Source: CAZMCH01 sp964564735 (GTDB taxonomy: Bacteria > Poribacteria > DTPJ01). Taken from it: a DNA stretch of 15,716 nt. The first letter of the stretch is position 1; each line of letters starts with the position of its first letter. This document shows, in pieces, positions 15,351-15,716 of this stretch. The stretch covers positions 1 through 15,716 of the forward strand of contig CAZMCH010000097.1 in assembly GCA_964564735.1 (NCBI GenBank), in the 5' to 3' direction. Under the pieces are notes generated by a model that searched no databases, was not told the DNA's origin, and saw nothing but the letters and a program-made list of their open reading frames with translations. Both the position numbers and the translations under genes were made by a program.

Positions 15351-15590
15351 CTATTTTTTATTAGCTATGGCATTTAATATTCCATCAACTTCGTCTTGAT
15401 CGGGGAAGCGTCCCGTTTCTTTTTTCGAGAAAAGGGTTTCTCCGTCAATAGTTACTTCAAAAACGCCACCGCTAGATGGTATAAGGTCGATCTCAACTTT
15501 ATCACCAAATTTACTTGACACAATATCTGCCACACGGGCAGCTCTTGCTAAATAACCTCAGGAAGTGCAATATTTAATTTCCATTTTCAT
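15351..15590 (-). CDS. SelW-like (Rdx family) selenoprotein with in-frame UGA
   Basis: This small thioredoxin-fold redox protein belongs to the SelT/SelW/SelH (Rdx) family. Translating across the in-frame TGA at 15560-15558 gives 79 residues with Sec11: YCTSUGYLARAARVA (residues 7-20). This is the family's CxxU redox motif (Cys8, Sec11) with the usual downstream RA. The rest is typical: IDLIPSSGGVFEVTIDGE, then FSKKETGRFPDQDEV. The ATG at 15590 has an excellent SD (GGAGGA, 8 bases upstream). A SECIS-like hairpin follows the UGA. Ordinary gene calling would start at GTG 15533 and give a 60-residue protein without its active site. Family members are thought to act as thiol oxidoreductases, possibly glutathione-linked. 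Sec machinery (selA, selB, selC, selD) is required but not in the window. Confidence 0.9.
15521..15547 (-). promoter_or_regulatory. bacterial SECIS-like hairpin
   Basis: On the minus strand CTGCC (15541-15537) pairs with GGCAG (15531-15527) around the loop CGUGU, which contains GU. CAA (15547-15545) and UUG (15523-15521) extend the stem across a symmetrical 3x3 internal region. The apical stem begins 17 bases after the UGA and the loop GU lies about 22 bases after it, within the 16-37 base range described for bacterial SECIS elements. The element is inside the coding sequence, as bacterial SECIS must be, and would recruit SelB. Confidence 0.65.
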
Positions 15591-15637
15591 GATATAGTTC
15601 CTCCATTTGATAGAATCTCAATTTATTTAACAATATA

Positions 15638-15666
15638 ACTTTATCATATTTTGCTATACTGGTCAA
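15638..15666 (-). promoter_or_regulatory. candidate promoter of the selenoprotein gene
   Basis: On the minus strand TTGACC (15666-15661) is followed after 17 bases by TAAAGT (15643-15638). Transcription would start near 15630, giving a leader of about 40 bases before the ATG at 15590. The -35 element is good and the -10 is imperfect. No gene is visible from 15591 to the window end. Confidence 0.5.
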
Positions 15667-15716
15667 GTGTATCTATTATTTGTCCTGTAATTCGGAAATG
15701 TAAAAAATCAGAATGA

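Noticed and set aside
15351..15533. A 60-residue protein starting at GTG 15533
   Set aside because: It lacks an SD and the family's redox motif. Reading through the TGA restores a complete SelW-like protein with a strong SD and an ATG at 15590.
15708..15716. TCAGAATGA at the window end, possibly the edge of another dispersed repeat
   Set aside because: Only nine bases are available before the window stops, too few to distinguish from chance.

Overview
The window is bacterial chromosome of low G+C (roughly 35-40% by eye), densely packed with short intergenic gaps, clear Shine-Dalgarno (SD) sites and sigma70-like promoters. No rRNA, tRNA, CRISPR array or insertion sequence was seen. The organism decodes UGA as selenocysteine (a SelW-like CxxU protein is present) and makes molybdenum cofactor. 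The secreted WD40 protein, DegT-type aminotransferase, ManD/RspA-type enolase and HemE-unlike UroD protein would suit an uncultured, Poribacteria-like or similar environmental bacterium, but that placement is only a guess.

Layout. Positions 1-3073 (+ strand) hold a DUF401 membrane protein cut by the window edge and by a 10-N assembly gap, an exported WD40/Ig-like protein and a LOG-like Rossmann protein, close enough to be co-transcribed. Positions 3062-8112 (- strand) read from right to left as EF-G (fusA), an AI-2E/PerM-type permease, a ManD/RspA-type enolase and a small SAM-methyltransferase-like protein. A promoter lies just before fusA. Next comes a DegT/DnrJ/EryC1/StrS aminotransferase (8211-9452, -) with its own candidate promoter.

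Positions 9579-13549 (- strand) are a tight five-gene operon: a COG4030/EhaR-like HAD phosphatase, a UroD-superfamily protein, then moaA, moaC and mogA. The genes overlap or nearly touch and a good promoter sits before the HAD gene. moaA and moaC make cyclic pyranopterin monophosphate and MogA/MoaB adenylylates molybdopterin; no moaD, moaE or moeA is in the window. The first two genes have no known place in this pathway. The 377-base divergent region 13550-13926 holds promoters for both sides and a copy of a dispersed repeat. It is followed by a DHA2-type MFS efflux pump (13927-15318, +), whose terminator hairpin separates it from the convergent selenoprotein gene (15351-15590, -).

The most notable feature is that selenoprotein: conventional gene calling would begin it at an internal GTG and lose the CxxU active site. 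Codon 11 is TGA in a YCTSU context, and a short hairpin with a GU-containing loop follows at the distance expected of a bacterial SECIS. Several other starts were revised from SD or promoter evidence (WD40 protein, methyltransferase-like protein, fusA, mogA, HAD).
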